Part shown: piece by piece, positions 45,522 through 52,263 of the stretch
Layout: the number at the start of each line of letters is the position of its first letter
Numbering within the stretch: position 1 is the first letter of the stretch
From: Clostridiales bacterium
Lineage (GTDB): Bacteria; Bacillota; Clostridia; Christensenellales; Aristaeellaceae
Length of the DNA: 64,000 bases
Reading direction: 5' to 3'
Assembly: GCA_017569285.1 (NCBI GenBank)
Contig: CP069419.1
Coordinates: forward strand, 1,736,001-1,800,000
Translations under genes and position numbers: made by a program
The notes under the pieces: model-generated
Databases searched by the model: none
Seen by the model: only the letters and a program-made list of their open reading frames with translations
Told to the model about the DNA's origin: nothing

Positions 45522-45746
45522 TTATTTGGTTTCCTCGTCCTTAGGCCCTGCTTCGGCAGGGCTTTTTTTGCTGCGGGCCGCCAGCGCCCACACCACACCC
45601 TGCAGCGCCAGGCCGACCAGGAAGGTGATGTTACCGGCGACAGACATCCAGCGGCCGGTATCGGTCTTGATGTTCAGCCCGACGATGGAGACGACCAGGC
45701 CGATGATCCAGAACAGGGACGCGAGGATTTTCAGGGTTCGTTCCAT
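45522..45746 (-). CDS. Small two-helix membrane protein
   Basis: A 74-aa protein with two predicted helices (LKILASLFWIIGLVVSIVGL and ISFLVG-like NITFLVGLALQGVVWALAA) and a charged C-terminal tail. It faces the SH3 gene tail to tail, 3 nt away. Its last codons overlap the terminator of that gene. The ATG at 45746 (minus strand) has AAGGA about 10 nt upstream. No family is recognised. Confidence 0.55.
   Translation of the reverse strand: MERTLKILASLFWIIGLVVSIVGLNIKTDTGRWMSVAGNITFLVGLALQGVVWALAARSKKSPAEAGPKDEETK
45545..45569 (+). terminator. UUCG-loop terminator after the SH3 gene
   Basis: Stem GCCCTGC (45545-45551) and GCAGGGC (45556-45562) close a TTCG tetraloop, followed by seven T. It ends transcription on the plus strand while also being coding DNA for the minus-strand gene. 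Confidence 0.9.
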
Positions 45747-46128
45747 AAACAATCAATCCTTTTCAGATAATTCATCCGGCCATGAAAGGTAACCGGATGA
45801 AATACATAACACTGTCATTATAAAAGAAAAACGGAGGAAATGAAATCTTTTTTCGGAAGCCTGTCTGTGTGCTGATCCGGAATGATCCCCGCATAAGGGA
45901 ATTGTCATTTCTAAAGACAAAAAAGCTTAAGCATTAGTTCTGTCCAATGAACTGTTTCCAAAGATTGATTGCTTGACGCTCAATACGTTGTGTAGTAAGA
46001 TAATTTTTAGAGTTTCAGAACAGGTTTTTCTTTTGTCTCTTTATGTTCCACTATATCGGCTTTATTGTACACGGATGCCGGATAATCAGATGACGGGAAT
46101 GAATACCGGCGGAAAGGAATGAAGGGCA
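45747..46128 (+). promoter_or_regulatory. Control region ahead of the type VII locus
   Basis: This 380-nt AT-rich gap has no convincing gene. It holds an inverted repeat with 9-bp arms TTCATCCGG and CCGGATGAA (45771-45779 and 45793-45801), which could be a terminator-like or operator element. A likely promoter lies further on: TTGACG (45973-45978), 17 nt, TAAGAT (45996-46001), leaving a leader of about 120 nt to the first T7SS gene. Confidence 0.5.
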
Positions 46129-46578
46129 TTGGCGGACAACAATAAATATGAGCCTTCTGACAGTGAAATCAACGCGAAGAAAAGAGAACGGGATTACCAG
46201 TATGAACGGATGATAGATGCTGAAAACAGGATCCGGGATTTACGTGCGCAAAAAGCCCAGCTGGAAAAAGCCAAAGCAGTCCTCGTAAGGGAAAACTCCA
46301 ATTTTCAGAGAATGATGTCTTATGTCAACAATTCGGATATGAAAACAATCAAACAGTGGAAAGGCGTCCAGTATGACAAGGTCTATAAAGGTGATGCTGT
46401 GAAATTCTGTGACTTTTATGTCCGGCACAGCAATCAGCCAATCAATAAAGCGCTGGATAAACTGAACTGGGCAATTAATGACATCCAGAGCCAGATCAAC
46501 AGCCAGGAAGGAATATGGGGTACTGCCAAAAACCTCTGGAACAGCGCAAAGACATGGCTGGAAAACCTGTGGAATTAA
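46129..46578 (+). CDS. LXG-associated helical protein (DUF5082/YwqH-like)
   Basis: A 149-aa, almost wholly alpha-helical protein. Residues 10-60 form a coiled coil (YERMIDAENRIRDLRAQKAQLEKAK) and the end is helical with Trp residues (WGTAKNLWNSAKTWLENLW). Small helical proteins of this kind precede LXG toxin genes and act as targeting partners for type VII export; the B. subtilis counterpart would be YwqH. Start is TTG at 46129. Family assignment is from shape and position rather than clear motifs. Confidence 0.6.
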   Translation: MADNNKYEPSDSEINAKKRERDYQYERMIDAENRIRDLRAQKAQLEKAKAVLVRENSNFQRMMSYVNNSDMKTIKQWKGVQYDKVYKGDAVKFCDFYVRHSNQPINKALDKLNWAINDIQSQINSQEGIWGTAKNLWNSAKTWLENLWN

Positions 46579-46602
46579 CAGAACCGAAAGGAAGGCTATA
46601 TT

Positions 46603-46875
46603 ATGAGTCTGTCTGATATGATTTTCCTTAACAAGATTTCATTAATCCTGGAGATGTCTGTTTTCCGCGCGGGAGGTTCCACGCTCGTAGGAGATGGCTG
46701 TCAGCTGACTGGTGACGGGCTGGGCGGGATGGAAGCCGGCCGTGCCCTGGTCGAATGCGGACGGGATTTGCAGAGAGCGATGGAACTGCTGCAGCAGCTG
46801 ATTGAACGGAACAGCGACAGAATAATGGAACTGGCGAACCGGATTGAGGAAGCAGACGCTGAGAGCAGTAAATAA
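46603..46875 (+). CDS. Second LXG-associated small helical protein
   Basis: A 90-aa protein with a short Gly-rich middle (STLVGDGCQLTGDGLGG) and a C-terminal helix (LQRAMELLQQLIERNSDRIMELANRIEEAD). Length and helical pairing fit the second targeting partner found before LXG genes, analogous to YwqI or Lap-type proteins. AAAGGAAGG precedes the ATG. There is no WxG motif. Confidence 0.55.
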   Translation: MSLSDMIFLNKISLILEMSVFRAGGSTLVGDGCQLTGDGLGGMEAGRALVECGRDLQRAMELLQQLIERNSDRIMELANRIEEADAESSK

Positions 46876-46939
46876 CAGTTTGTACATACCGGATTGATAC
46901 CCCTGCGTATACCGGATTGCAGCGAGGAGGCTGACGGGA

Positions 46940-49447
46940 TTGGGTTATCTGTTTGATCATAAAGCGTTACAGTCATTGATATATGAGATGAATGCCCAGA
47001 AACCGGTATGGGATGACGGGCTGGATATTATACTGGAAAGAGCCCAGAAGTTTTCTGAGAGCAAAAATATCACGGGAAAAGGTGCAACCAATATCAAAAA
47101 TTATCTCAAAGACATCTATCCCATGATTATAAATGATCTGAAAACAAATGTATACGATCTGGATGCGGCAATCGCCTGCTATAATAACGCGTTCCTACAG
47201 ATTGACGGCGGAGACGGAACCGAAGAAGCTTTGGTCCGGGAAACTGAAATGGAAGGCTTTTCCGAAGGGCTTGCCAGTCGCAGGGGCCCGGTACAGGATA
47301 TGGATTACAGTGTCCGGCAAGCATTGAATTCGATCCGCCATATTGAGCATATCCCCTATGAGACAACAGAACAGTTTGAAAAGGAACTGAGGAAGCTTTA
47401 TACCAGGGTTTCTGATATCAATGATGATATCAAAGCCATGGAAGCCAAATACGCGGGAGAAGCGATTGAAAAGCTGCAGGGTTCGATAAAAGCGGTTATC
47501 GCAATGCTGCAGGATCAGATTAACCAGGATATATCCAAATACACCCCGGAAGCGATGATGCAAAACCAGGCTTACCGGGAAATGGTCAGAACATACAATG
47601 AACTGTATGACGAAATCGAGGCCAACGAAGAGCAGATTCGGATCGCCCAGGAATCAAAGGGCGAAATGCTTCAGGCGCTTTACGAAAAACGCCTGGAAGA
47701 AGCCAATAAAGCGAAATTCTTCATGCAGGTTCTTTGCGTGGTTGCTTCTGTAGCGGTTACAGTTGCGACAGGAGGAGCTGCGGCACCTCTTGTTATGGTA
47801 GCGACCGGTGCAATTACCGGGGCTGTTTCGGCAGGATGGAACAGCTACTGGGATCAGACGGTCGGTACGCCGGCATGTCCCGGGAAACCGAATTGGGGAA
47901 CAGTATTCAAGGACGCTGCGGTCGGCGGCGCAACAGGTGCAGTTACTTCCGCAATCGGATGCGGCGCCGGGGAAATCGGGAAACAACTGACAAAAGGCGT
48001 AACAAGCGAATTGGGCAAACTTGCGATTCAGGGAGTTGTCGGAGGCGGTAAAAAAGTCCTTTCAGGCATTGCCGCTGATACAATAGAAATGATCGGCAAT
48101 GGAGAAAATCCGCTTGAACACCTGGATCAGGTTTTTGATCCCAAGAAGCTGGGCACCAATTTTGTCTCAGGATCTGTAAGCGGCATTACGTCTACGGCAA
48201 CCAAGGACCTGATGAAAGGAATCGCGCCGAGGAGCATGGACGATTCCCTGCTGGAGCGTGCGTTTAAGGATGGCGTAGCCGGCGGTGTAAGCGATCTGAC
48301 TTCCGGGGTTGCCGGCCGGTTTTCTTCCGCATATCTGAGTACGGGGGACATGGGAGAAGCGTGGAGAACTTCAACGAATCCCAGGGATCTCATGATTGAC
48401 TTCGGCGCCGGCGCTGCGACAGAAATCGGACTTGGCTATAAAGACTGGAAGATGGACCAGCTGCAGAAAAAGACCAATGATGAGGTCAGGGCAAAGCAGC
48501 CAAAGGAAGGCGTTGAAGAACGTGCCAGAAAAAAAGGCATGATTGGCGTTAAAGAGGGGGAAGCAATCGGGGAACCCGTCTTTGAGGATGGCGAGGAAGT
48601 ATATTTGGTTGAAGACGCAGGGAAGATCAGCAGCAAGAAATACAAGAATGAAGAAACCTTTAAGCGCCTGCAGGAGAATGGCTATCTGGATGAAAGCGCT
48701 GTCTATGATGACAAGACCGGAAAAATCTGGGCAAAGGATCCCAATACGAATCAGATGGTAGAGATCCAGCCGGATTATCATTCAACGGATCAGGGCGAGA
48801 AAAATACCCAACTCTACCATGAGATGGAAGAGAAGGGGCTGATTGACAAAAATCAATATAAACTGGATGAGGAGACAGGAAGAGTAACCAGGATTAACAA
48901 AGACGGCTCGGAAACGGAAGTGAACCTGCGCTCCAATAATATTATCCATAAAAATGAGAATGGTGAAAAACTGACTGTGAAATTCAAACCCGCAAATACG
49001 GGGGATAAAGCGGCGGACCGTATTGAAGACAACTGCAGAATGTACGACGCGATGGTCGAGAGTGGAAAACTGGATGAGCATAATTCCTATATTGACAGGG
49101 AAAGCGGGAATATCTATATCCGGAATCCGGAAACCGGCGTTGAAACCCGCGTAACCATGCACCATCGGGGAGATTTTGATGTCAGGACGGGAGAACTGAC
49201 AGGAGAACTGGTCACACAGGATTCACATGGCCATATCCATCATGCCGGCGGCCGGGACCAGGCTGACATTGCAAGCAAGAACGGCTGGTCAGAAGGAATG
49301 GCAGAGAAATATCAGGAAGATTCGAGCGCGGACAGCATGAAGAGGAGTGGAGCAAAATCGATCCGGAACAATCTCCGGCCGGATGAAATCCAGGAGGAAA
49401 AGTATTCAAGCGGAGAGCGTCCTGCGCGGTATGATATGAGCCTGTGA
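46940..49447 (+). CDS. LXG-type polymorphic toxin candidate
   Basis: An 835-aa type VII substrate. Residues 1-260 form an LXG-like helical domain; the motif stretch reads SKNITGKGATNIKNYLKD, with Ile in place of the Leu of L-x-G. A Gly/Ala-rich hydrophobic region (about 260-480) follows, possibly membrane-inserting. The C-terminal third carries three repeats of about 40 residues (starting near 571, 624 and 698), each with a pattern L-x-x-x-G-x-L/I-D ... Y-x-x-D-x-x-(S/T)G ... V. A His-rich tail (HGHIHHAGGRDQ) ends the repeats. No known toxin fold is recognised. A SUKH immunity-type gene comes next. Start is TTG at 46940 with GAGGAGG 9 nt upstream. Confidence 0.72.
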   Translation: MGYLFDHKALQSLIYEMNAQKPVWDDGLDIILERAQKFSESKNITGKGATNIKNYLKDIYPMIINDLKTNVYDLDAAIACYNNAFLQIDGGDGTEEALVRETEMEGFSEGLASRRGPVQDMDYSVRQALNSIRHIEHIPYETTEQFEKELRKLYTRVSDINDDIKAMEAKYAGEAIEKLQGSIKAVIAMLQDQINQDISKYTPEAMMQNQAYREMVRTYNELYDEIEANEEQIRIAQESKGEMLQALYEKRLEEANKAKFFMQVLCVVASVAVTVATGGAAAPLVMVATGAITGAVSAGWNSYWDQTVGTPACPGKPNWGTVFKDAAVGGATGAVTSAIGCGAGEIGKQLTKGVTSELGKLAIQGVVGGGKKVLSGIAADTIEMIGNGENPLEHLDQVFDPKKLGTNFVSGSVSGITSTATKDLMKGIAPRSMDDSLLERAFKDGVAGGVSDLTSGVAGRFSSAYLSTGDMGEAWRTSTNPRDLMIDFGAGAATEIGLGYKDWKMDQLQKKTNDEVRAKQPKEGVEERARKKGMIGVKEGEAIGEPVFEDGEEVYLVEDAGKISSKKYKNEETFKRLQENGYLDESAVYDDKTGKIWAKDPNTNQMVEIQPDYHSTDQGEKNTQLYHEMEEKGLIDKNQYKLDEETGRVTRINKDGSETEVNLRSNNIIHKNENGEKLTVKFKPANTGDKAADRIEDNCRMYDAMVESGKLDEHNSYIDRESGNIYIRNPETGVETRVTMHHRGDFDVRTGELTGELVTQDSHGHIHHAGGRDQADIASKNGWSEGMAEKYQEDSSADSMKRSGAKSIRNNLRPDEIQEEKYSSGERPARYDMSL

Positions 49448-49470
49448 AATGCCAGGCGGAGGTGAGACAG

Positions 49471-49953
49471 TTGAAATATGAATTTATCAAAAAACCGCTT
49501 CACGGCTTGATTCCGATTGATGCAACGGATCTGGACAACCTGGAGAAAAGGTATAATTTCAGGTTTCCACAGGTATTGCGGGATTATTATCTGCTGCTGA
49601 ATGGGTGCGATATCCAGACCTGCCGCATGAAACGGGATGACCAGACGATCCTGGTTACGGAAATTATTCCTGTGAATAAGGGATCGCTTGACCTGGAAGA
49701 CCAGATTCAACTTGCAGAGGAGGATCAATACCTCTCTGCGGGACTGATTCCGTTTGCATCAAATCCTGTATGCGGAATATTCTATTTCCATAAAGATTCC
49801 CAGATCATTTGCTGTTCATTTTATGACGCGATTGATGAGTTCCAGTACATCTGCACAGGAATGGATATATTCCTGGAAGCAATGAATCGTTCCTGCGGGG
49901 AGCAGGATGATGATACATTATTTGATATTGCAACAATTGATAAGGAGAGATGA
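49471..49953 (+). CDS. SMI1/KNR4 (SUKH) family immunity protein
   Basis: A 160-aa protein of the SUKH superfamily, which commonly neutralises nuclease and other polymorphic toxins. The typical opening is present: DLDNLEKRYNFRFPQVLRDYYLLLNG (residues about 20-45), followed by a strand region with GLIPFASNPVCGIFYFH. Start is TTG at 49471 because GGAGGTGAG lies just ahead; a GTG at 49444 would add nine residues. It follows the LXG gene directly and is its likely antidote. Confidence 0.82.
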   Translation: MKYEFIKKPLHGLIPIDATDLDNLEKRYNFRFPQVLRDYYLLLNGCDIQTCRMKRDDQTILVTEIIPVNKGSLDLEDQIQLAEEDQYLSAGLIPFASNPVCGIFYFHKDSQIICCSFYDAIDEFQYICTGMDIFLEAMNRSCGEQDDDTLFDIATIDKER

Positions 49954-49956
49954 AAC

Positions 49957-50280
49957 ATGAAACAGGCAAAGTTTTTACCCCTGGGAAGTATCGTACTGCT
50001 GGATGGCGGCGTTCAGAAGGTCATGATCATCGGCCGCGGCCTGAATGTCAAACGCGGTGAGGAGACGTACTTCTTTGATTACTCTGCAGTACTGTTTCCC
50101 CAGGGCCTGACCGGGGACCAGGTAATTTATTTTAACGGAGATGGAGTATCCAAGGTAGTGTCCTACGGTTATATGGATGAGGAAAGCGACATTGTGGATG
50201 ACAATCTGGAGAAATATATTGCCGAGAACCCGGGACTGAAACGGATTTCCCCGGAAGAGTGGAAAGCACTGGGAGAATGA
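49957..50280 (+). CDS. DUF4176-type T7SS-associated protein (copy 1)
   Basis: A 107-aa protein with the conserved start FLPLGSIVLLDGGVQKVMIIGRGL, then FDYSAVLFPQGLTGDQVIYFNGDGVSKVV and an acidic helical tail. It is one of three copies in the locus. DUF4176 proteins are found with type VII genes; their job is unknown. It starts 3 nt after the SUKH stop, so it belongs to the first LXG module. Confidence 0.82.
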   Translation: MKQAKFLPLGSIVLLDGGVQKVMIIGRGLNVKRGEETYFFDYSAVLFPQGLTGDQVIYFNGDGVSKVVSYGYMDEESDIVDDNLEKYIAENPGLKRISPEEWKALGE

Positions 50281-50323
50281 GCGGGCAGTCGGTGCCCTTC
50301 TCCGGGAAAAGGAATGAATTCGG

Positions 50324-50352
50324 TTGACAAAACAGGGACGCCATGATATTTT
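50324..50352 (+). promoter_or_regulatory. Promoter of esxA
   Basis: TTGACA (50324-50329), 17 nt, TATTTT (50347-50352), leaving a leader of about 78 nt to the WXG100 gene. Confidence 0.65.
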
Positions 50353-50436
50353 ATGAAAAAAGGCGTTGAATACTAATTCGGAATTGGCCTCGGTATAGTG
50401 AGGTTAATGATAAACAAATATTGGGAGGTAAGAACA

Positions 50437-50709
50437 ATGGCAAGTATCAAACTGAGCCCGGATGCACTTCGTGATTATGCTGCGAAGATCAAGGCGAACG
50501 GAAATGAAGCGTCTGACCTGGCAAACCGGATCAAGAGCAACATTACCGCTGTGACCGACCAGTGGGAAGGCGAAGCGAAGAACAAGTACCTGTCTGCCTG
50601 GGCAGAACATGAACCCACCCTGACGAAGAGCATTCCTGAGCTGATGGCCACCCTGGCTGCCAACCTGGAGACGATCGCCCGGAACTTCGAAGAGGCAGAC
50701 CGGACCTGA
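50437..50709 (+). CDS. esxA: WXG100 protein, EsxA/YukE-like
   Basis: A 90-aa helical hairpin secreted through the type VII system. The turn motif is W43-E-G45, with Glu replacing the middle residue as WXG allows. Helix 1 runs about 8-38 and helix 2 about 50-84. The C-terminal export motif is F84-x3-D88, a Phe variant of YxxxD/E. GGGAGG sits 8 nt before the ATG at 50437. It has its own promoter and a strong terminator directly after it, as expected for the most abundant product of such a locus. Confidence 0.93.
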   Translation: MASIKLSPDALRDYAAKIKANGNEASDLANRIKSNITAVTDQWEGEAKNKYLSAWAEHEPTLTKSIPELMATLAANLETIARNFEEADRT

Positions 50710-50758
50710 TTTTCCTGACATCGAAGGAAAAATGTCGGGAAACAGTTCAATTATATTG

Positions 50759-50790
50759 ATGGCCGGAGATGATTCTCCGGCCATTAATTA
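50759..50790 (+). terminator. Terminator after esxA
   Basis: An 11-bp stem with arms ATGGCCGGAGA (50759-50769) and TCTCCGGCCAT (50774-50784), a 4-nt loop and a T-rich tail (TAATTATTCTG). It isolates esxA from the second LXG module. Confidence 0.72.
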
Positions 50791-51403
50791 TTCTGTTTCC
50801 GGGGCTCAATTGTCAGGTAGTGTCTTCTTAACAACTCCAGCAGACACTGCTTTTTCTGCAGGTGTTTTTTCATTTGCTGCATAGCGACTGTCTAAGTATA
50901 ACTAATGATTGCATAGACTTACGACAGAGGGTTCCGGACGGCTGGTAAAAGCTGTCCGTTGGCAAGCCTGCCCACAACATTGACATTTGAAATGAAAAAT
51001 GATAAATTCATAATGATAAGCAGATCGTGAGCCATTGATTCTGCATTGGTTTCTGTCAAAAGTGAAAAAAATCCTGAAAAGGAAAGAATTAGCAGGCATT
51101 CAATTTCTGGTCATTGGTTATTCTGTCATATGAAGCAGCAGCTGCCACTGTTCCGGGATGGCTTTTCAGATACAACCCGGATGATGCAGGATTGCTTCTC
51201 TTCAGATGCCGGAACAATATCCTGTATCTGAGAAGAAATTAAACGATGAAAGGCGCTTGTGTTTATAGCTGATTCACATGGGTTTGCTGCTTCGGATGTT
51301 TAAAAGCATCTGGATTCAGAATACCTGGTATTTTGAATGGATATGGTACCACGGAATTGAGTACTGATATCGCGATTTGAAAACAGATAGGGGATGAATA
51401 CAT
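50791..51403 (+). promoter_or_regulatory. Long gap with promoter of the second LXG module
   Basis: Over 600 nt without a convincing gene. A good promoter is present: TTGACA (50980-50985), 17 nt, TAAATT (51003-51008), far upstream of the first gene (51404), so the leader would be about 390 nt. A 61-codon ORF (51046-51231) has no clear ribosome site or family. The remainder is unexplained AT-rich DNA. Confidence 0.5.
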
Positions 51404-51793
51404 ATGGCGTCATATGAAGGATGGTCTCGTGATGCCCTTGAGAACTTAATGAGCGGTGTTTTGAGGAAGCAGAACAATGCCGGAGGTAAAAGAGACCGAC
51501 TGCAGAAGGCCTACAATTCCCTGAAAAGCCCGAAAAGCACCATCAAGGATTACCGGAGCCTGGATGAAGGGGAAAAACTGGTTGAAAAGCACGGAGTATG
51601 GAAGGGCGACCTGAAAAAGAAATTCAACAAGGATATGGGCCAGATTACCGAACGGGTGAAAAAGACGTATAACCGGATGGATGAATACCATGATGACATC
51701 CAGGACGAGATCAATCGGGCGCAGAGGGAATCTAACCAGTATATTCCGATTCTGACAGATATAAAAACAGCGCTTACAAAACTGACTAACTGA
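51404..51793 (+). CDS. LXG-associated helical protein, second module
   Basis: A 129-aa, highly charged helical protein (LRKQNNAGGKRDRLQKAYNSLKS, then a coiled coil through EYHDDIQDEINRAQRES). It holds the same place before an LXG gene as the 149-aa protein of the first module and is similar in kind, though not close in sequence. It is probably a targeting partner for export. GGGGATG precedes the ATG. Confidence 0.6.
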   Translation: MASYEGWSRDALENLMSGVLRKQNNAGGKRDRLQKAYNSLKSPKSTIKDYRSLDEGEKLVEKHGVWKGDLKKKFNKDMGQITERVKKTYNRMDEYHDDIQDEINRAQRESNQYIPILTDIKTALTKLTN

Positions 51794-51811
51794 ATAAGGG
51801 GGAGTCAGCAG

Positions 51812-52213
51812 ATGGCTGGCAATGTGCATTCAATCATTGCAGTACATAACGGGGCTTTGAATGGAATAATCATTGCCCTGAAACGTATTGAACTGGATGG
51901 AAAACTGGATAACATCAAACAAAAAAGCGAGTTCCTCGGTGGATCGCTTATAGGCTATGTGGCCAATGCTGCTGTCAGCGGCGCGGTATTTCATGCGCTT
52001 GGCGGATCCAGTCTGAATGCGGGAACGAATTTGGCCACCGGAGTGCTGGAAAGCGCAAGATCAGCGCTTGGTGTTTTGCCGACCGTTACCGGATATGCGG
52101 AGAGGATGGAAAGGCTTACGAAGCTGATGGGAGTCTTTGGCACAACGGTGCAGCGGGATATCGCAAGAATCCGGACGGTTGCCGAAGGGCTTGAAAACGC
52201 GGATAAAACCTAA
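51812..52213 (+). CDS. Second small LXG-associated protein, second module
   Basis: A 133-aa protein with a central Gly/Ala hydrophobic stretch (GGSLIGYVANAAVSGAVFHALGGSS) and helical ends. It follows the previous gene by 18 nt with a GGGGGAG ribosome site. By position it matches the 90-aa protein of module one. The family is not recognised; an export partner role is inferred. Confidence 0.55.
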   Translation: MAGNVHSIIAVHNGALNGIIIALKRIELDGKLDNIKQKSEFLGGSLIGYVANAAVSGAVFHALGGSSLNAGTNLATGVLESARSALGVLPTVTGYAERMERLTKLMGVFGTTVQRDIARIRTVAEGLENADKT

Positions 52214-52263
52214 GTGTGCATGAACGACCGACATTTCGATTGGAAATGGCAGGGTGTGGGAAT

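Noticed and set aside
50283-50297. GGGCA/TGCCC hairpin after DUF4176 copy 1
   Set aside because: The stem is only 5 bp and lacks a T run, so it is too weak to call a terminator.
51046-51231. A 61-codon ORF in the type VII gap
   Set aside because: It has no clear ribosome site and no recognisable family, and its composition does not look coding.
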